Source: Roseibium sp. HPY-6
GTDB taxonomy: Bacteria; Pseudomonadota; Alphaproteobacteria; Rhizobiales; Stappiaceae
DNA: 64,000 nt
Assembly (NCBI RefSeq): GCF_040530035.1
Contig: NZ_JBEWCD010000004.1
Location: 124,001-188,000, forward strand
Reading direction: 5' to 3'
Shown here: one piece after another, positions 18,051 to 27,508 of the stretch
Numbering within the stretch: the stretch's first letter is position 1
How the letters are laid out: each line of letters starts with the position of its first letter
Notes under the pieces: generated by a model
Databases searched by the model: none
Seen by the model: the letters and a program-made list of their open reading frames with translations, nothing else
What the model was told of the DNA's origin: nothing
Made by a program: the position numbers and the translations under genes

Positions 18051-18266
18051 TCAATCCGGGCCCGACAAAATGGTTAAAACGCGGGTTCGTCTTTTCCAAA
18101 AGTCGATTTGGGAGTTGCCTTCGGGAGGATCCGAGCTTGAAACAATATGCTTTTTCTTGCGCTTAGAACGACCTGATTTACGCACTGGAACTAATGACAT
18201 CGCGACCTCATTGAGAGGCACTATCATTGTGAAACGGCACTCGCATATTAGCGTTTCTTTGCACAT
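18051..18266 (-). CDS. small basic hypothetical protein, 71 aa
   Basis: A possible small gene I do not recognise. The ATG at 18266 is preceded by AAGGAGA at good spacing, one of the best ribosome sites in this area. The 71 residues start MCKETLICECRF, continue with MSLVPVRKSGRSKRKKKH, and include two Cys near the N-terminus and a strongly basic centre, which would fit nucleic-acid binding. There is no signal peptide. It lies in the gap between the divergent AraC and GntR genes, where the strand opposite is also open, so chance is a real alternative. Confidence 0.4.
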   Translation of the reverse strand: MCKETLICECRFTMIVPLNEVAMSLVPVRKSGRSKRKKKHIVSSSDPPEGNSQIDFWKRRTRVLTILSGPD

Positions 18267-18352
18267 TCGTTCTCCTTGGCTTTCTATCAAAGACATCTAA
18301 CATATTGATAATTATTGTTTAATAGACTCGCTTTCTAGAATCTTATCTAATA

Positions 18353-18364
18353 TATCAGTTGATA
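18353..18364. promoter_or_regulatory. possible GntR operator
   Basis: The palindrome TATCAGTTGATA (5-bp arms, 2-base spacer) lies 50 bases before the GntR start, within an AT-rich stretch. FCD-type GntR proteins commonly bind short AT-rich palindromes near their own promoter. A weak call, from position and symmetry only. Confidence 0.3.
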
Positions 18365-18413
18365 CTTGACTTGGTAGGCCAGATGATGAATGTCTATGAG
18401 AGGAGGGCATATC

Positions 18414-19130
18414 GTGCAAAAAAACAAACCAGCATTTGAGGTGAACGTATCGTTGGCGGACCAGGCCTACGCTGTGTTGCGAGATGCAATCCTGAAAAAC
18501 CAGCTCGCTCCGGGGTACTTCGCTTCGGAGCGGGAAGTTAGCGAACGATTTGATCTCAGCCGCACTCCGGTTCGTGAAGCGCTCTTGCGTTTGCGCGACG
18601 AGGGGCTTGTCGAAGTTCAGCCACGAAGGGGGGTGCGAGTTCTACCCCTTAGCGTGAAGGACGTGCGAGAGATCCATCAGGTAGCGCGAGCGCTCGAACT
18701 TGAGGCAGCGCTTTTGCTTTGTGAACGAGACACGGATGAGGCCATTGTATCGTTGTATCAGCACACCGCAGATATGAGATCAGCGATAGATGCGGGCGAC
18801 CGTGATGCATGGGTCGTTGCAGATACCCGCTTCCATCTGAGCATTGTGGCCAGCTCGGGAAATGATCGTCTTATCCAGCAGTACAACAGTCTGCGTGTCC
18901 TTACCGACCGTGCTCGCCTTTTCGTGCTGCATATCAGGGATCTGCCTGTCAAATCGACTGAAGAGCATATCGCCATGCTGAATGCAATTAAGGTCAGGCA
19001 AAAAGAGGAAGTGGCAACACTTTATCGAGCGCACTGGGAAAGAACAACGAATGAAATGATTGAAATCATTGAAAATTTAAACCGCGCTCGTTCTGGCGGT
19101 TTGGCGTCAAATGAGATTTTGGTGCCTTAG
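18414..19130 (+). CDS. GntR-family regulator, FCD subgroup
   Basis: A 238-residue regulator. The winged helix-turn-helix (residues 12-75) contains LADQAYAVLRDAIL, then FASEREVSERFDLSRTPVREALLRLRDEGLVEVQPRRGVRV, quoted here in family-typical order. The helical FCD ligand domain follows, with VADTRFHLSIVASSGNDRL and a conserved HIAMLNAI-type EEH motif near the end. The GTG at 18414 is chosen because AGGAGGG sits about 7 bases upstream; an ATG eight codons earlier is not preceded by such a site. It lies 22 bases before the TRAP binding-protein gene and most likely represses the operon until its sugar-acid-like ligand is present. Confidence 0.88.
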   Translation: MQKNKPAFEVNVSLADQAYAVLRDAILKNQLAPGYFASEREVSERFDLSRTPVREALLRLRDEGLVEVQPRRGVRVLPLSVKDVREIHQVARALELEAALLLCERDTDEAIVSLYQHTADMRSAIDAGDRDAWVVADTRFHLSIVASSGNDRLIQQYNSLRVLTDRARLFVLHIRDLPVKSTEEHIAMLNAIKVRQKEEVATLYRAHWERTTNEMIEIIENLNRARSGGLASNEILVP

Positions 19131-19152
19131 TTAAGTAACAGGGAGGAAGAGA

Positions 19153-20133
19153 ATGAAACATGTATTGCTAACGGCAATCCTAGGTGCGTCAACAGCATTG
19201 GTGTCGCCTGCGCTGGCAGCCGACGTGACCGTTAAAATTGCTACTGTTGTCTCTGGCGATCACCCAGAAAACGTGGGCGCCCGCGAGATCAAGCGCCTTG
19301 TCGAAGAACGCTCAAACGGGGAAATAGAAGTACGGGTATTTACCGACGGTCAGCTAGGAAATCAGCGCGAACTCGTTGAACAGTTACGCAATGGAAACCT
19401 AGAAATCACATGGGTTACAACCGGTTTCTTTGGCTCTTGGGAACCGGTCATGAATACCTTGGAGATCGGATACTTGTTTGATGACCGCGAGCACGCATTC
19501 CGCGCGTTTGATGGCGAGCTCGGCGATCAAGTTGCCGCACTTATCGAAAAACATGATGTGAAGCACCTTGGTTTCTACGAAGCAGGAATGCGTCACGTTA
19601 CAAATTCTGTGCGTCCGATTAACGCGCCCGAAGATCTTGAAGGCATGAAGCTGCGAACCCCCAACGCCAAGTACCATTTGACATCGGTGAAAATGATGGG
19701 TGCTAGCCCGACCCCGATGGCATTCGGTGAATTGTATGCTGCGATGGAGCAAAAGGTGGTTGACGGCCAGGAAAATCCGCTTTCCAACATCAGTGCGGCG
19801 GCATTTTATGAGGTCAATGACCATTTGGCACTGACCGGTCATCTGCATCTCACGCACATGGTCATGTACTCAAAAGACCAATGGGACAAGCTGTCGAAAG
19901 AACACCAAGACATCATTGAACAGGCAGTGATCGACAGTCAGCAGGTTCAACGAGACAAAGTTGCCGCCGACGATGCCAGCCTTCTCGCAGTGCTTGAAGA
20001 AAACGGAATGCAAGTTACGCGGCCGGACCGCGCGGCATTGGCAGAAAAGGTTGCGCCACTGCGTGAACAAGCAGTCGAAGAGTTTGGCGATCAAGCCAAG
20101 CAATGGATCGAGCTGATCGATCAGGCTAGGTAA
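19153..20133 (+). CDS. TRAP transporter solute-binding protein (DctP family)
   Basis: The periplasmic receptor of a TRAP transporter, 326 residues with a clear signal peptide (cleavage after SPALA near residue 22). It has family landmarks: KIATVVSGDHPENVGAREIKR at the start, GQLGNQRELVEQLRNG, GFYEAGMRHVTNS, and LEGMKLRTPN, whose Arg normally salt-bridges the substrate carboxylate. This suggests a carboxylated ligand such as a sugar acid. The ribosome site GGGAGGAAGAG is strong. The membrane subunits follow directly, and two TIM-barrel isomerases downstream fit catabolism of a sugar acid or polyol. The exact ligand cannot be read from sequence. Confidence 0.9.
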   Translation: MKHVLLTAILGASTALVSPALAADVTVKIATVVSGDHPENVGAREIKRLVEERSNGEIEVRVFTDGQLGNQRELVEQLRNGNLEITWVTTGFFGSWEPVMNTLEIGYLFDDREHAFRAFDGELGDQVAALIEKHDVKHLGFYEAGMRHVTNSVRPINAPEDLEGMKLRTPNAKYHLTSVKMMGASPTPMAFGELYAAMEQKVVDGQENPLSNISAAAFYEVNDHLALTGHLHLTHMVMYSKDQWDKLSKEHQDIIEQAVIDSQQVQRDKVAADDASLLAVLEENGMQVTRPDRAALAEKVAPLREQAVEEFGDQAKQWIELIDQAR

Positions 20134-20147
20134 CTAAAAATCGCAGC

Positions 20148-20678
20148 ATGGCAAAAAACCGAAAAAAAAGACTGCTGGACTCAGCGGCATTTCTTGAGCG
20201 CGTCATCTTTGCTGTGCTGCGCTACCTGCTGGTGATGATACTTGCGACCATGGTTGTCGCTGTGTTGGCGCAGGTGTTTTCCAGATACGCGCTTGATTTC
20301 TCCTTAACCTGGAGCGAAGAACTCGCGCGCATCTGTATGATAACAATGGTGTTTTTAGGAGCGGCGGTTCTCAGTCGTGACAATGAGCATCTAGCGGTAA
20401 CGACAATCATTGAACTGCTACCAAAGCGCGTCTTTCATCTTTGTGTCTGTGGAGCTCAGGCTGTCGGGATTTATTGCACCTGGTACTTGGCAAATGGTGC
20501 ATGGTCCGCGCTTTTAAGAGAATGGGCTCAGTTAACGCCCGCGCTGCAGGTGCCTTTTGGTTTTATCTATTCGGTGGTCTTTTTTGCGGTCGCAATGATG
20601 ATCTTTTGGCTATCGATAAATCTTGTTCGAGAAGCACTCGCAGTTACAGCTTTACGTGACTTAGAAAGTACCAAATGA
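20148..20678 (+). CDS. TRAP transporter small membrane subunit (DctQ family)
   Basis: A 176-residue protein with four predicted membrane helices, around residues 26-48 (YLLVMILATMVVAVLAQVF), 55-75, 95-115 and 135-155. Conserved DctQ features are FSRYALDFSLTWSEELARICMITMVFLGAA split around the first loop and the RDNEHLAV motif. It forms the complex with the large permease, stabilising it and docking the binding protein. It begins 14 bases after the receptor gene and its stop overlaps the next start by ATGA. Confidence 0.88.
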   Translation: MAKNRKKRLLDSAAFLERVIFAVLRYLLVMILATMVVAVLAQVFSRYALDFSLTWSEELARICMITMVFLGAAVLSRDNEHLAVTTIIELLPKRVFHLCVCGAQAVGIYCTWYLANGAWSALLREWAQLTPALQVPFGFIYSVVFFAVAMMIFWLSINLVREALAVTALRDLESTK

Positions 20679-21964
20679 CAGCACTTGCAATTCTTGCAGG
20701 CGTGTTCTTCTTGCTCTTGTTGCTTGGAGTTCCCATCGTTTTTGCCCTGATTGCTGCTTGTATCGTACTTTTGACTAGCGACGGGCTGATGTCAGCGCAG
20801 CTAGTCATGCAACGAGTTTATGCGGGAATCGACAGCTTTCCTTTACTTGCCATTCCTTTCTTCTTGCTTGCTGGCAAGCTCATGGAGGCAGGTGGTATTA
20901 CACGAAGATTGATCGATTTCGCATTTCACCTTGTCGGATGGATTCGAGGTGGTCTCGCTCATGTGGCGGTGCTCGCGGCAACGATGTTTGCCGGCGTAAG
21001 CGGCTCGTCCGTAGCAGACACGGCAGCAATAGGTTCTACGATCATACCAAGAATGAAAGAACGCAACTACCCGCCAGAGTACTCGGCTTCGGTTGTTGCG
21101 GCGTCCGGGGTTATTGGATCAACAATTCCACCTTCGATTCCACTGGTGCTCTACGGCGTGATTTCAGGCGTTTCTATTGGCGGCCTTTTCATGGGCGGCA
21201 TTGTTCCAGGTTTATTGATGTGTCTTGGTTTAATGGGCTACATTTATCTCAGTTCCAAACCGTCCGTGAGCGAAGACGCAATATCAGACACGGATGAGCA
21301 GGTTGCCTTCCGAAGTGTTTTACTTCAATCGCTGCCTGCGCTTTTTCTGCCGGGTCTCATTGTTGGCGGAATTAGAACAGGCGCCTTCAGTGCAACAGAA
21401 GCTGCTGCAGTCGCAGTCGCTTATGCATTCCTAATCGGCATTGCTTACCGAGAACTCAAACTCGCGCAAATTCCTGACATTCTCTATCGTACTGCTCGCG
21501 ATACAACGTTAGTTATGGCGATAGTCGGCGCGGCAAGCCTCGTTGGCTACGTTCTTACCATTGAGCAGATTCCGACGGCTATCGCGACATGGTTCACACA
21601 GAACATAACAAGTGTTTTGGTTCTGTTGCTTCTAATCAATCTCCTACTTCTTATCGCCGGATGTTTTTTGGATGGTGGCTCTGCGATTATCGTTTTCACA
21701 CCAGTGTTGCTGCCGGTAATCAAGGCCTTTGGTATCGATCCGCTTTTCTTCGGGGTCTTGATGTCGATCAATCTTATGATCGGTACCATTACTCCGCCGG
21801 TGGGTCTCTCCCTTTACGTCGCAGGCGGCATCGCGAACGTCAAGATCGGAAAAATGATGGTCGCGATCCTCCCATTCTTGTGCGTTCACTTGGCGCTTCT
21901 TTGCGTCCTTATGCTGTTTCCACAACTTGTCACTGCTATCCCGAGCTTGGTTTACGGCCGCTAG
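20675..21964 (+). CDS. TRAP transporter large permease subunit (DctM family)
   Basis: The ion-coupled permease (429 residues) with about twelve hydrophobic segments. Family signatures are present: LLAIPFFLLAGKLMEAGGITRR-type motif near residues 55-75, AGVSGSSVADTAAIGSTIIP near 107-126, and PPVGLSLYVAGGIANVK near 375-391. It imports the substrate captured by the binding protein using a sodium or proton gradient. Start overlaps the small-subunit stop (ATGA), typical of TRAP operons. Receptor, small and large subunits are all intact. Confidence 0.92.
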   Translation: MTALAILAGVFFLLLLLGVPIVFALIAACIVLLTSDGLMSAQLVMQRVYAGIDSFPLLAIPFFLLAGKLMEAGGITRRLIDFAFHLVGWIRGGLAHVAVLAATMFAGVSGSSVADTAAIGSTIIPRMKERNYPPEYSASVVAASGVIGSTIPPSIPLVLYGVISGVSIGGLFMGGIVPGLLMCLGLMGYIYLSSKPSVSEDAISDTDEQVAFRSVLLQSLPALFLPGLIVGGIRTGAFSATEAAAVAVAYAFLIGIAYRELKLAQIPDILYRTARDTTLVMAIVGAASLVGYVLTIEQIPTAIATWFTQNITSVLVLLLLINLLLLIAGCFLDGGSAIIVFTPVLLPVIKAFGIDPLFFGVLMSINLMIGTITPPVGLSLYVAGGIANVKIGKMMVAILPFLCVHLALLCVLMLFPQLVTAIPSLVYGR

Positions 21965-22000
21965 GGCAGGTGGCTTTTTAGCCAGAAGAAAGGCTTATCC

Positions 22001-22960
22001 ATGGCATTCAAAAACTCAATTCTGCTCGGCACAATAGGCCGATACAGTGATCGATTCCATGAGTATCAAAAACATAGGAGTCTCGAAGAAAGGCTCGAAC
22101 TAGCGCTAAAGATTCCGCTGACTGACGGAATTGAGCCAGTCTATCCTCAAGATCTTGGACATGATGGCGAAGCAGTTGGTTTGGTTGAAAAGAGCGGCCT
22201 GGAAGTCTCAGCAGTCAACGTGAATGTCAAAACCGAGGAGCTCTTCCGTCGTGGCTCATTCACATCTCGAGAGGCAAATGTGAGAGAGACTGCGACCGAG
22301 TACTTGAAAACCGCCATGGATATTTCCGCTGAGCTCGGTGCCAAAATGATTTCGGTTTGTCCCCTAATTGACGGCTGGGACTATCCGTTTGAAGTCAATT
22401 ATCAGGACCAGTGGAGATGGCTTCTAAGAGCATTCGAAACAGCTTCTGCTTACCGCAGTGATGTGCGTATTTCTATTGAATACAAAGCGTTTGAGTCTCG
22501 CAATCGGATCGTGCTGCCAACAATGGCGCGATCGCTTGTGCTTTGCCAGAAGGTGAACGCTCCCAACCTCGGCGTCACTATGGATGTTGGTCACGCATTG
22601 ATGGCAAACGAAACGCCGGCGGCGGAAGCTGCGCTAGGCAATGATCTCGACCGGCTCTTTTATGTCCACTTCAATGACAATGATCGTGGCGCCGATTGGG
22701 ACATGCTTCCAGCATCTGTGAACCTCTGGGAGACTCTCGAGTTACTGTACTATTTGGAGCGCATGGGCTGGGACGGTTGGTTTGCGTATGACGTGTTCAC
22801 CCGAAATGGAGACAATGTAGAAGCGATCGCAGCCACGTTTGAAATTATGGAGAGCCTGAAAAAGTTACTCGACAAGATTACCATTGATGAGTTGAACGGC
22901 ATGGTGGCTGATGGGGTCCCAGCTCGTTCTATAAATCGGCTTATTGCGTCGTTACTGTGA
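22001..22960 (+). CDS. sugar phosphate isomerase/epimerase-like TIM-barrel protein
   Basis: A 319-residue member of the xylose-isomerase-like TIM-barrel superfamily. The expected metal ligands appear in order: Glu in VRISIEYKAFESR, Asp in LGVTMDVGHALMANE, His in RLFYVHFNDNDRG, and an acidic residue in the last strand (WFAYDVFT). Such enzymes isomerise or epimerise free sugars or sugar acids. It begins 36 bases after the permease with AAAGG before the ATG, so it belongs to the TRAP operon and probably acts on the imported compound. A second, shorter paralogue follows directly. Confidence 0.85.
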   Translation: MAFKNSILLGTIGRYSDRFHEYQKHRSLEERLELALKIPLTDGIEPVYPQDLGHDGEAVGLVEKSGLEVSAVNVNVKTEELFRRGSFTSREANVRETATEYLKTAMDISAELGAKMISVCPLIDGWDYPFEVNYQDQWRWLLRAFETASAYRSDVRISIEYKAFESRNRIVLPTMARSLVLCQKVNAPNLGVTMDVGHALMANETPAAEAALGNDLDRLFYVHFNDNDRGADWDMLPASVNLWETLELLYYLERMGWDGWFAYDVFTRNGDNVEAIAATFEIMESLKKLLDKITIDELNGMVADGVPARSINRLIASLL

Positions 22961-22967
22961 GGCAGCC

Positions 22968-23795
22968 GTGATTGGACTAGGCAGTTTTTCGTACCGTTGG
23001 TCGTGCGGCTTTAAAGATCGAGTTCCTGAAAAACCTTTGGGGTTGCTCGATCTCTTGGGGCGAACGGAAAGACTTGGGCTTAAGCTTCTTCAGGTAGCCG
23101 ACAATATCCCCCTACACAAGCGTGACGTTGGGGAAGTTCGAGAATTCATCTCCGCGACGAAGGAGATGAACATTGAAATTGAACTAGGTCTTGCAGGAAT
23201 TTCTGATTCAACACTCTTGCCGAAGTACCTAGACTACGCAGCGCAATTGGATTGCAGACTGTTGCGTGCATCTTTGGACGCAAGTGATATCTCGATAGGA
23301 GAAGAAAAACTTTGCTCATATATCAAGAGCTTTGAAGACTCGCTTTCCGGGGTAGGGGCTAAACTTGCGCTTGAAAATCACTTCGCGCTTCCGTCCCGCG
23401 AACTTGTTTCCTTAGTCCAAAATCTAAACTCCGAACAGTTTGGCATTTGTCTAGATGTTGCAAATTCTATTTGCGCAGGCGAATGGCCAATTGAGACCAT
23501 AAGGTTGCTGTCGCCGTACACAATAAATCTCCACTTGAAGGACTGCCGCTTCGCGATCGATCCCTACGGAGTTGGCTTCTCGATTGTTGGCACACCGCTC
23601 GGTACAGGTATTATAGATGTTCCGACCGTGCTGGATTTTGTCGGTCCAAATGAGCGTGGCATAAACATAATTCTTGAGCAATGGCTACCATGGAACGATG
23701 ACCAAAATTCGCTTTATGCGCAAGAGGACGAGTGGGCACTGCTTAGCGTGAAGGCAGCAAGGCGCTTTATCACCGCACCAGCATTTAACGCTTAG
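22968..23795 (+). CDS. second sugar phosphate isomerase/epimerase-like TIM-barrel protein
   Basis: A 276-residue TIM-barrel protein of the same superfamily but only distantly similar to its neighbour. Candidate metal ligands are Glu in KLALENHFALPSREL, Asp in FGICLDVANSICAGE, His in INLHLKDCR and Glu in IILEQWLPW. GTG at 22968 is favoured because GAGG lies just upstream and the protein then begins MIGLGSFSYRW, matching family N-termini; an earlier start at 22944 would overlap the previous gene. Two consecutive isomerase/epimerase steps in one operon suggest a pathway for an uncommon sugar or cyclitol. Last gene of the TRAP operon. Confidence 0.82.
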   Translation: MIGLGSFSYRWSCGFKDRVPEKPLGLLDLLGRTERLGLKLLQVADNIPLHKRDVGEVREFISATKEMNIEIELGLAGISDSTLLPKYLDYAAQLDCRLLRASLDASDISIGEEKLCSYIKSFEDSLSGVGAKLALENHFALPSRELVSLVQNLNSEQFGICLDVANSICAGEWPIETIRLLSPYTINLHLKDCRFAIDPYGVGFSIVGTPLGTGIIDVPTVLDFVGPNERGINIILEQWLPWNDDQNSLYAQEDEWALLSVKAARRFITAPAFNA

Positions 23796-24060
23796 GAATA
23801 CTTCTCGATCTGTTGACTAGGTTTGGGAGCGTTCGTTTTCCTTGCTGCCACGGAGCATCGCTGAAATAGTAACCCGGAGCGGTCGGGTCCACCTTCCAGG
23901 TGTATGCAGCCAATAGTGGCAACTCTCCAGTCTGGATGTCGTGCCGCTGGTGCGGCGTCGCGAATACCAGATCACCAGGTTTGACGACTCATTCTTTGTT
24001 TGGATCGTCCAGGTGGACGTATTGTGTCGATTGTGCAGCCACCGCCGTCCCGGATTGAGA
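23785..24060 (-). pseudogene. decayed cupin, DMSP-lyase-like C-terminal part
   Basis: In one minus-strand frame the translation reads KPGDLVFATPHQRHDIQTGE then LPLLAAYTWKVD and GYYFSDAPWQQG, which matches the second half of the cupin family around DddQ/DddL-type dimethylsulfoniopropionate lyases ('PGDLVFHPS..PHAMRTG.EPLLA.Y.W'). Just upstream the frame is broken by a stop (in NKE*VVKPGD), and the preceding cupin strands with the His ligands are scrambled. The remnant ends inside the 3' end of the isomerase gene. The family call is from memory and moderate; that the gene is broken is clear. Confidence 0.45.
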
Positions 24061-24326
24061 ACGGAATCAAGAGCCAAATGCTCCAGGTTACGCCAGATAA
24101 TCAGGTGTTCAGCCAGCTCGGTGAACTTTGTGTTAAAGCAAGTTTGTCCCGACCAAAAATCACAGCCTTCAAACTAGAAGAAGCTCCTCGAGCGCACGCA
24201 ACCGGGGAACAAGGGGGCTTTGGGAAAACTCTGCTATTGCCGTAAATTCGACCATTCGTTCCACCTTTAAGTGATATCGCGTACTTAGGGATCCGCTGCG
24301 CAATTTGTGTGCTCATTTCGGACAAA

Positions 24327-27300
24327 CTAGCTTTGTTTGCTCAAGGTCGGCGCGATAAATGCCTTCTGCTCCACCCATCGAAACGCGACGTAAAAGACGG
24401 GCGTGAACAAGAGACCGAAGAACGTGACGCCCAGCATTCCGAAAAAGACGACCGTTCCGAGCGCCTGCCGCATTTCAGACCCAGCACCCTGTGCGAGAAG
24501 CAGAGGCACAACACCGAGAATGAACGCAAACGACGTCATCAATATCGGCCGGAAGCGAAGACGCGCAGCCTCGACAGCGGCGTCGATCCGGGACAGACCG
24601 CGTTCTTCGGCCTGCCGTGCGAACTCAACGATCAGGATCGCGTTTTTCGAAGCAAGTCCGACCAAAACGACGAAGCCGATCTGCACCAGAATGTCGTTGT
24701 CGAGGCCTCGGAACATCACGCCTGTTATCCCGGCCAAAAGACACATCGGGACGATGAATATGACTGCAAGCGGCAGGAAGAGGCTTTCGTACAGCGCAGC
24801 CAGAAGCAGATAGACGAAGACAACGGCAAGGGCAAAGGCGATGATTGCGGTGTTTCCCGCCAGTTTTTCCTGCAGCGTGAGGCCGGTCCACTCATACCCG
24901 AACCCGTCCGGCAGGCGCTCATCCAGTATGGCTTCAAGTGTGGCGATCGCCTGCCCTGTTGACACACCGGGAAGCGTCGCCCCCTGCACGGAGGCTGCGG
25001 GAAAGAGATTGTAGCGCGCGACACGATAAGGCCCCGTCTGCTGTTCGAGAACCGAAACTGAACCGATCGGCACCATGCTGCCATTGTCGGACCGGGTTCG
25101 CAGATCCAGGACGTCCTGCGGGTCATCCCGGAAATGCCCCTCGGCCTGCGCCGTCACCCTGTAGGTCCTGCCGAGGAAATTGAAGTCGTTCACAAACGCA
25201 GATCCAAGATAAACCTGCAGTGTTTCAAACAAGCGATCAGGCGGTACGCCCAGCTCCTCTGCCTTGACGCGGTCGATATCGGCAAACAGCTTTGGTGTCG
25301 CGGTGTTGAAGAGCGAGAAAACCTGCGATAGGCCCGGGGTCTGGTTTGCTGTCTGCACCACGTCCTGCGTTACTGTTTCCAGCGCACGCAGGCCGCGGCC
25401 GCGCTCGTCTTGAAGGTAAAGGGTCCATCCACCCGCGTTGCCAATGCCCTGGATGGGTGGCGGCACGATGACAAAAAGGACCGCATCGGTGATGCTGGAT
25501 AGTTCGGCAAACGCCTGGCCTATCAGCACGTCATTGGTCAGCCCCTTTGGCAGACGCTCTTCAAACGGATCAGTCACAACGAAAATCGCGCCCGCATTCG
25601 GCGCGTTCGTGAATGTCGCACCATCAAGACCGGCAAAGGCGACCGTGTGCGAAAACCCGTCCATGCCGCGCAGCAAGTCACTGGCCTCGCGAATGACGGC
25701 GTCCGTGCGTGTCAGCGAAGCCCCTGCAGGCAATTGCACGACGGTGATGAGGTAGCCCTGGTCCTGATCCGGAATGAACCCGGTTGGTGCCCTGTTGAAT
25801 TGGAAATAGGCTGCGTACATCAGACCGGCATAGATCAAAAGCATCAGGATCGTGACCTTCACCAGACGGCACACGAGCCAGGCGTAAGCAGCTGCAAGTT
25901 TGTCAAAAACCCAGTTGAAGCCCCGTCCGAAGGCTCGAAACGGGATGCCGACAACTGACCAGATCCGCGCAAACACGCCCGACGGTGCCTTGGTTGTCTT
26001 GTCTTTCAAAAGGAGTGCCGACAACGCTGGCGACAGGGTCAGGGCAACCGTCACCGAAATCGCTGTAGCCGCAGCGATTGTGATGGCGAACTGGCGCATG
26101 AACTGGCCGGTGATACCTTCGATGAAGGCAGCCGGAATGAACACGGCAGAGAGCACAAGACCAATGGAAATCAGGGCACCGCTCACCTCCGACATTGTTT
26201 TATGGGCGGCCTCCCGCGCTGAAAGTCCCTCTTCAATGAATCTCTCGACATTTTCAACCACCACGATCGCGTCATCAACGACGATACCGATGGCCAGAAC
26301 CAATCCGAACAGGGTCAGATTGTTCAGAGAAAACCCGAAAACCTGCATGACGAAGAAGGTGCCGATCAAAGACACGGGTATTGCCAGGATCGGGATGATC
26401 GACGCGCGAAGAGACTGAAGAAAGACAACGATCACCAGGACGACCAGAATGACCGCTTCTTCAATCGTCACATAGACCTGTTCGACGGACTCCTCGATAT
26501 ACTCAGTCGGGTTGTAGATGATGTCGAACTCAATGCCCGGCGGGAACTCTTCGGACAGCTCCTCGATCAGCCGGATCACTTCCTCGGCGGTCTCGAGTGC
26601 ATTGGATCCGGGCCTTTGAAAAATACCGATCGGCAGAGCCGTGAATTCGTCGAGGTAACCGTTGGTGCTATAGTCTTGGGCGCCGAGTTCGACCCGGGCG
26701 ACATCACGCACGCGGATCTTTCGCCCGTTCGCGTCAGAGCTGATGACTATGTTTTCAAACTGCTCAGGCTCGACGAGACGTCCAAGGGTTTCTATGTTGA
26801 GCTGGAAAGCTCCGGGATCTTCAACCGGCAGCTGGTTCAGGGCGCCGGACGCGACCTGAATGTTGTTTGTTCGAAGCGCGTTCACAACCTCGCCAACTGT
26901 CAGGTTGCGCGCGGCAATCTGGTCCGGGTCAAGCCAGATGCGCATCGAATATGCCCGTTCGCCAAACACCGTTGCCTGACCAACACCGTCAATCCTGAGC
27001 AGACGATCGACAATCTGGGTGCGGGCGTAGTTTGAGATGTAAAGCTGATCCCGGCTTCCGTCTGGCGAAAGCAGATGAACCACCATCATCAGGCTGGGAG
27101 AATTCTGCTGTGTCTGGATGCCGAGGCGCCGGACATCTTCAGGCAATCGCGGTTCAGCAATCGCAACACGATTTTGAACAAGCACCTGTGCCTGATCGAT
27201 ATCCGTCCCCAGCTCAAAGGTGATCGTCAGCACCATCCGGCCGTCACTGGTCGACTGGCTGAGCATGTAGAGCATGTTTTCGACACCGTTGATTTCCTGT

Positions 27301-27503
27301 TCCAGCGGCGTTGCGACCGTATCTGCAATGACTTCGGAAGAGGCTCCGGGATAAAGCGCCGTGACCTGGATCGTCGGAGGAACGACATCGGGATAGGCAG
27401 CGATCGGCAAACGCAAATAGGAAACGAAACCGATCAGTGCGATGAGGATGGAAATGACCGCTGCGAAAATCGGGCGATCGACGAAAAAGTTCTTCTTCTC
27501 CAT
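24327..27503 (-). CDS. RND efflux transporter A (AcrB/MexB-like, HAE1 type)
   Basis: A 1058-residue inner-membrane proton antiporter of the hydrophobe/amphiphile exporter group. It opens with NFFVDRPIFAAVISILIALIG and has YPDVVPPTIQVTALYPGASSEVI. The central membrane helix has the proton-relay pair in GIVVDDAIVVVENVERFIEEG, and the second half has the VGLASKNAILIVEFARQ motif; both periplasmic halves are full length. It would export drugs, solvents or other amphiphiles via the adaptor encoded 5 bases upstream. No outer-membrane factor is adjacent, so a TolC-like protein elsewhere must complete the channel. GC is visibly higher than in the flanking genes. Confidence 0.92.
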   Translation of the reverse strand: MEKKNFFVDRPIFAAVISILIALIGFVSYLRLPIAAYPDVVPPTIQVTALYPGASSEVIADTVATPLEQEINGVENMLYMLSQSTSDGRMVLTITFELGTDIDQAQVLVQNRVAIAEPRLPEDVRRLGIQTQQNSPSLMMVVHLLSPDGSRDQLYISNYARTQIVDRLLRIDGVGQATVFGERAYSMRIWLDPDQIAARNLTVGEVVNALRTNNIQVASGALNQLPVEDPGAFQLNIETLGRLVEPEQFENIVISSDANGRKIRVRDVARVELGAQDYSTNGYLDEFTALPIGIFQRPGSNALETAEEVIRLIEELSEEFPPGIEFDIIYNPTEYIEESVEQVYVTIEEAVILVVLVIVVFLQSLRASIIPILAIPVSLIGTFFVMQVFGFSLNNLTLFGLVLAIGIVVDDAIVVVENVERFIEEGLSAREAAHKTMSEVSGALISIGLVLSAVFIPAAFIEGITGQFMRQFAITIAAATAISVTVALTLSPALSALLLKDKTTKAPSGVFARIWSVVGIPFRAFGRGFNWVFDKLAAAYAWLVCRLVKVTILMLLIYAGLMYAAYFQFNRAPTGFIPDQDQGYLITVVQLPAGASLTRTDAVIREASDLLRGMDGFSHTVAFAGLDGATFTNAPNAGAIFVVTDPFEERLPKGLTNDVLIGQAFAELSSITDAVLFVIVPPPIQGIGNAGGWTLYLQDERGRGLRALETVTQDVVQTANQTPGLSQVFSLFNTATPKLFADIDRVKAEELGVPPDRLFETLQVYLGSAFVNDFNFLGRTYRVTAQAEGHFRDDPQDVLDLRTRSDNGSMVPIGSVSVLEQQTGPYRVARYNLFPAASVQGATLPGVSTGQAIATLEAILDERLPDGFGYEWTGLTLQEKLAGNTAIIAFALAVVFVYLLLAALYESLFLPLAVIFIVPMCLLAGITGVMFRGLDNDILVQIGFVVLVGLASKNAILIVEFARQAEERGLSRIDAAVEAARLRFRPILMTSFAFILGVVPLLLAQGAGSEMRQALGTVVFFGMLGVTFFGLLFTPVFYVAFRWVEQKAFIAPTLSKQS

Positions 27504-27508
27504 CAGGA

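Noticed and set aside
24309..24962. 217-codon plus-strand frame opposite the RND-A gene
   Set aside because: Highly charged low-complexity translation (runs of E, R, D, K) typical of the antisense frame of a membrane protein; no ribosome site and the minus-strand gene is certain.
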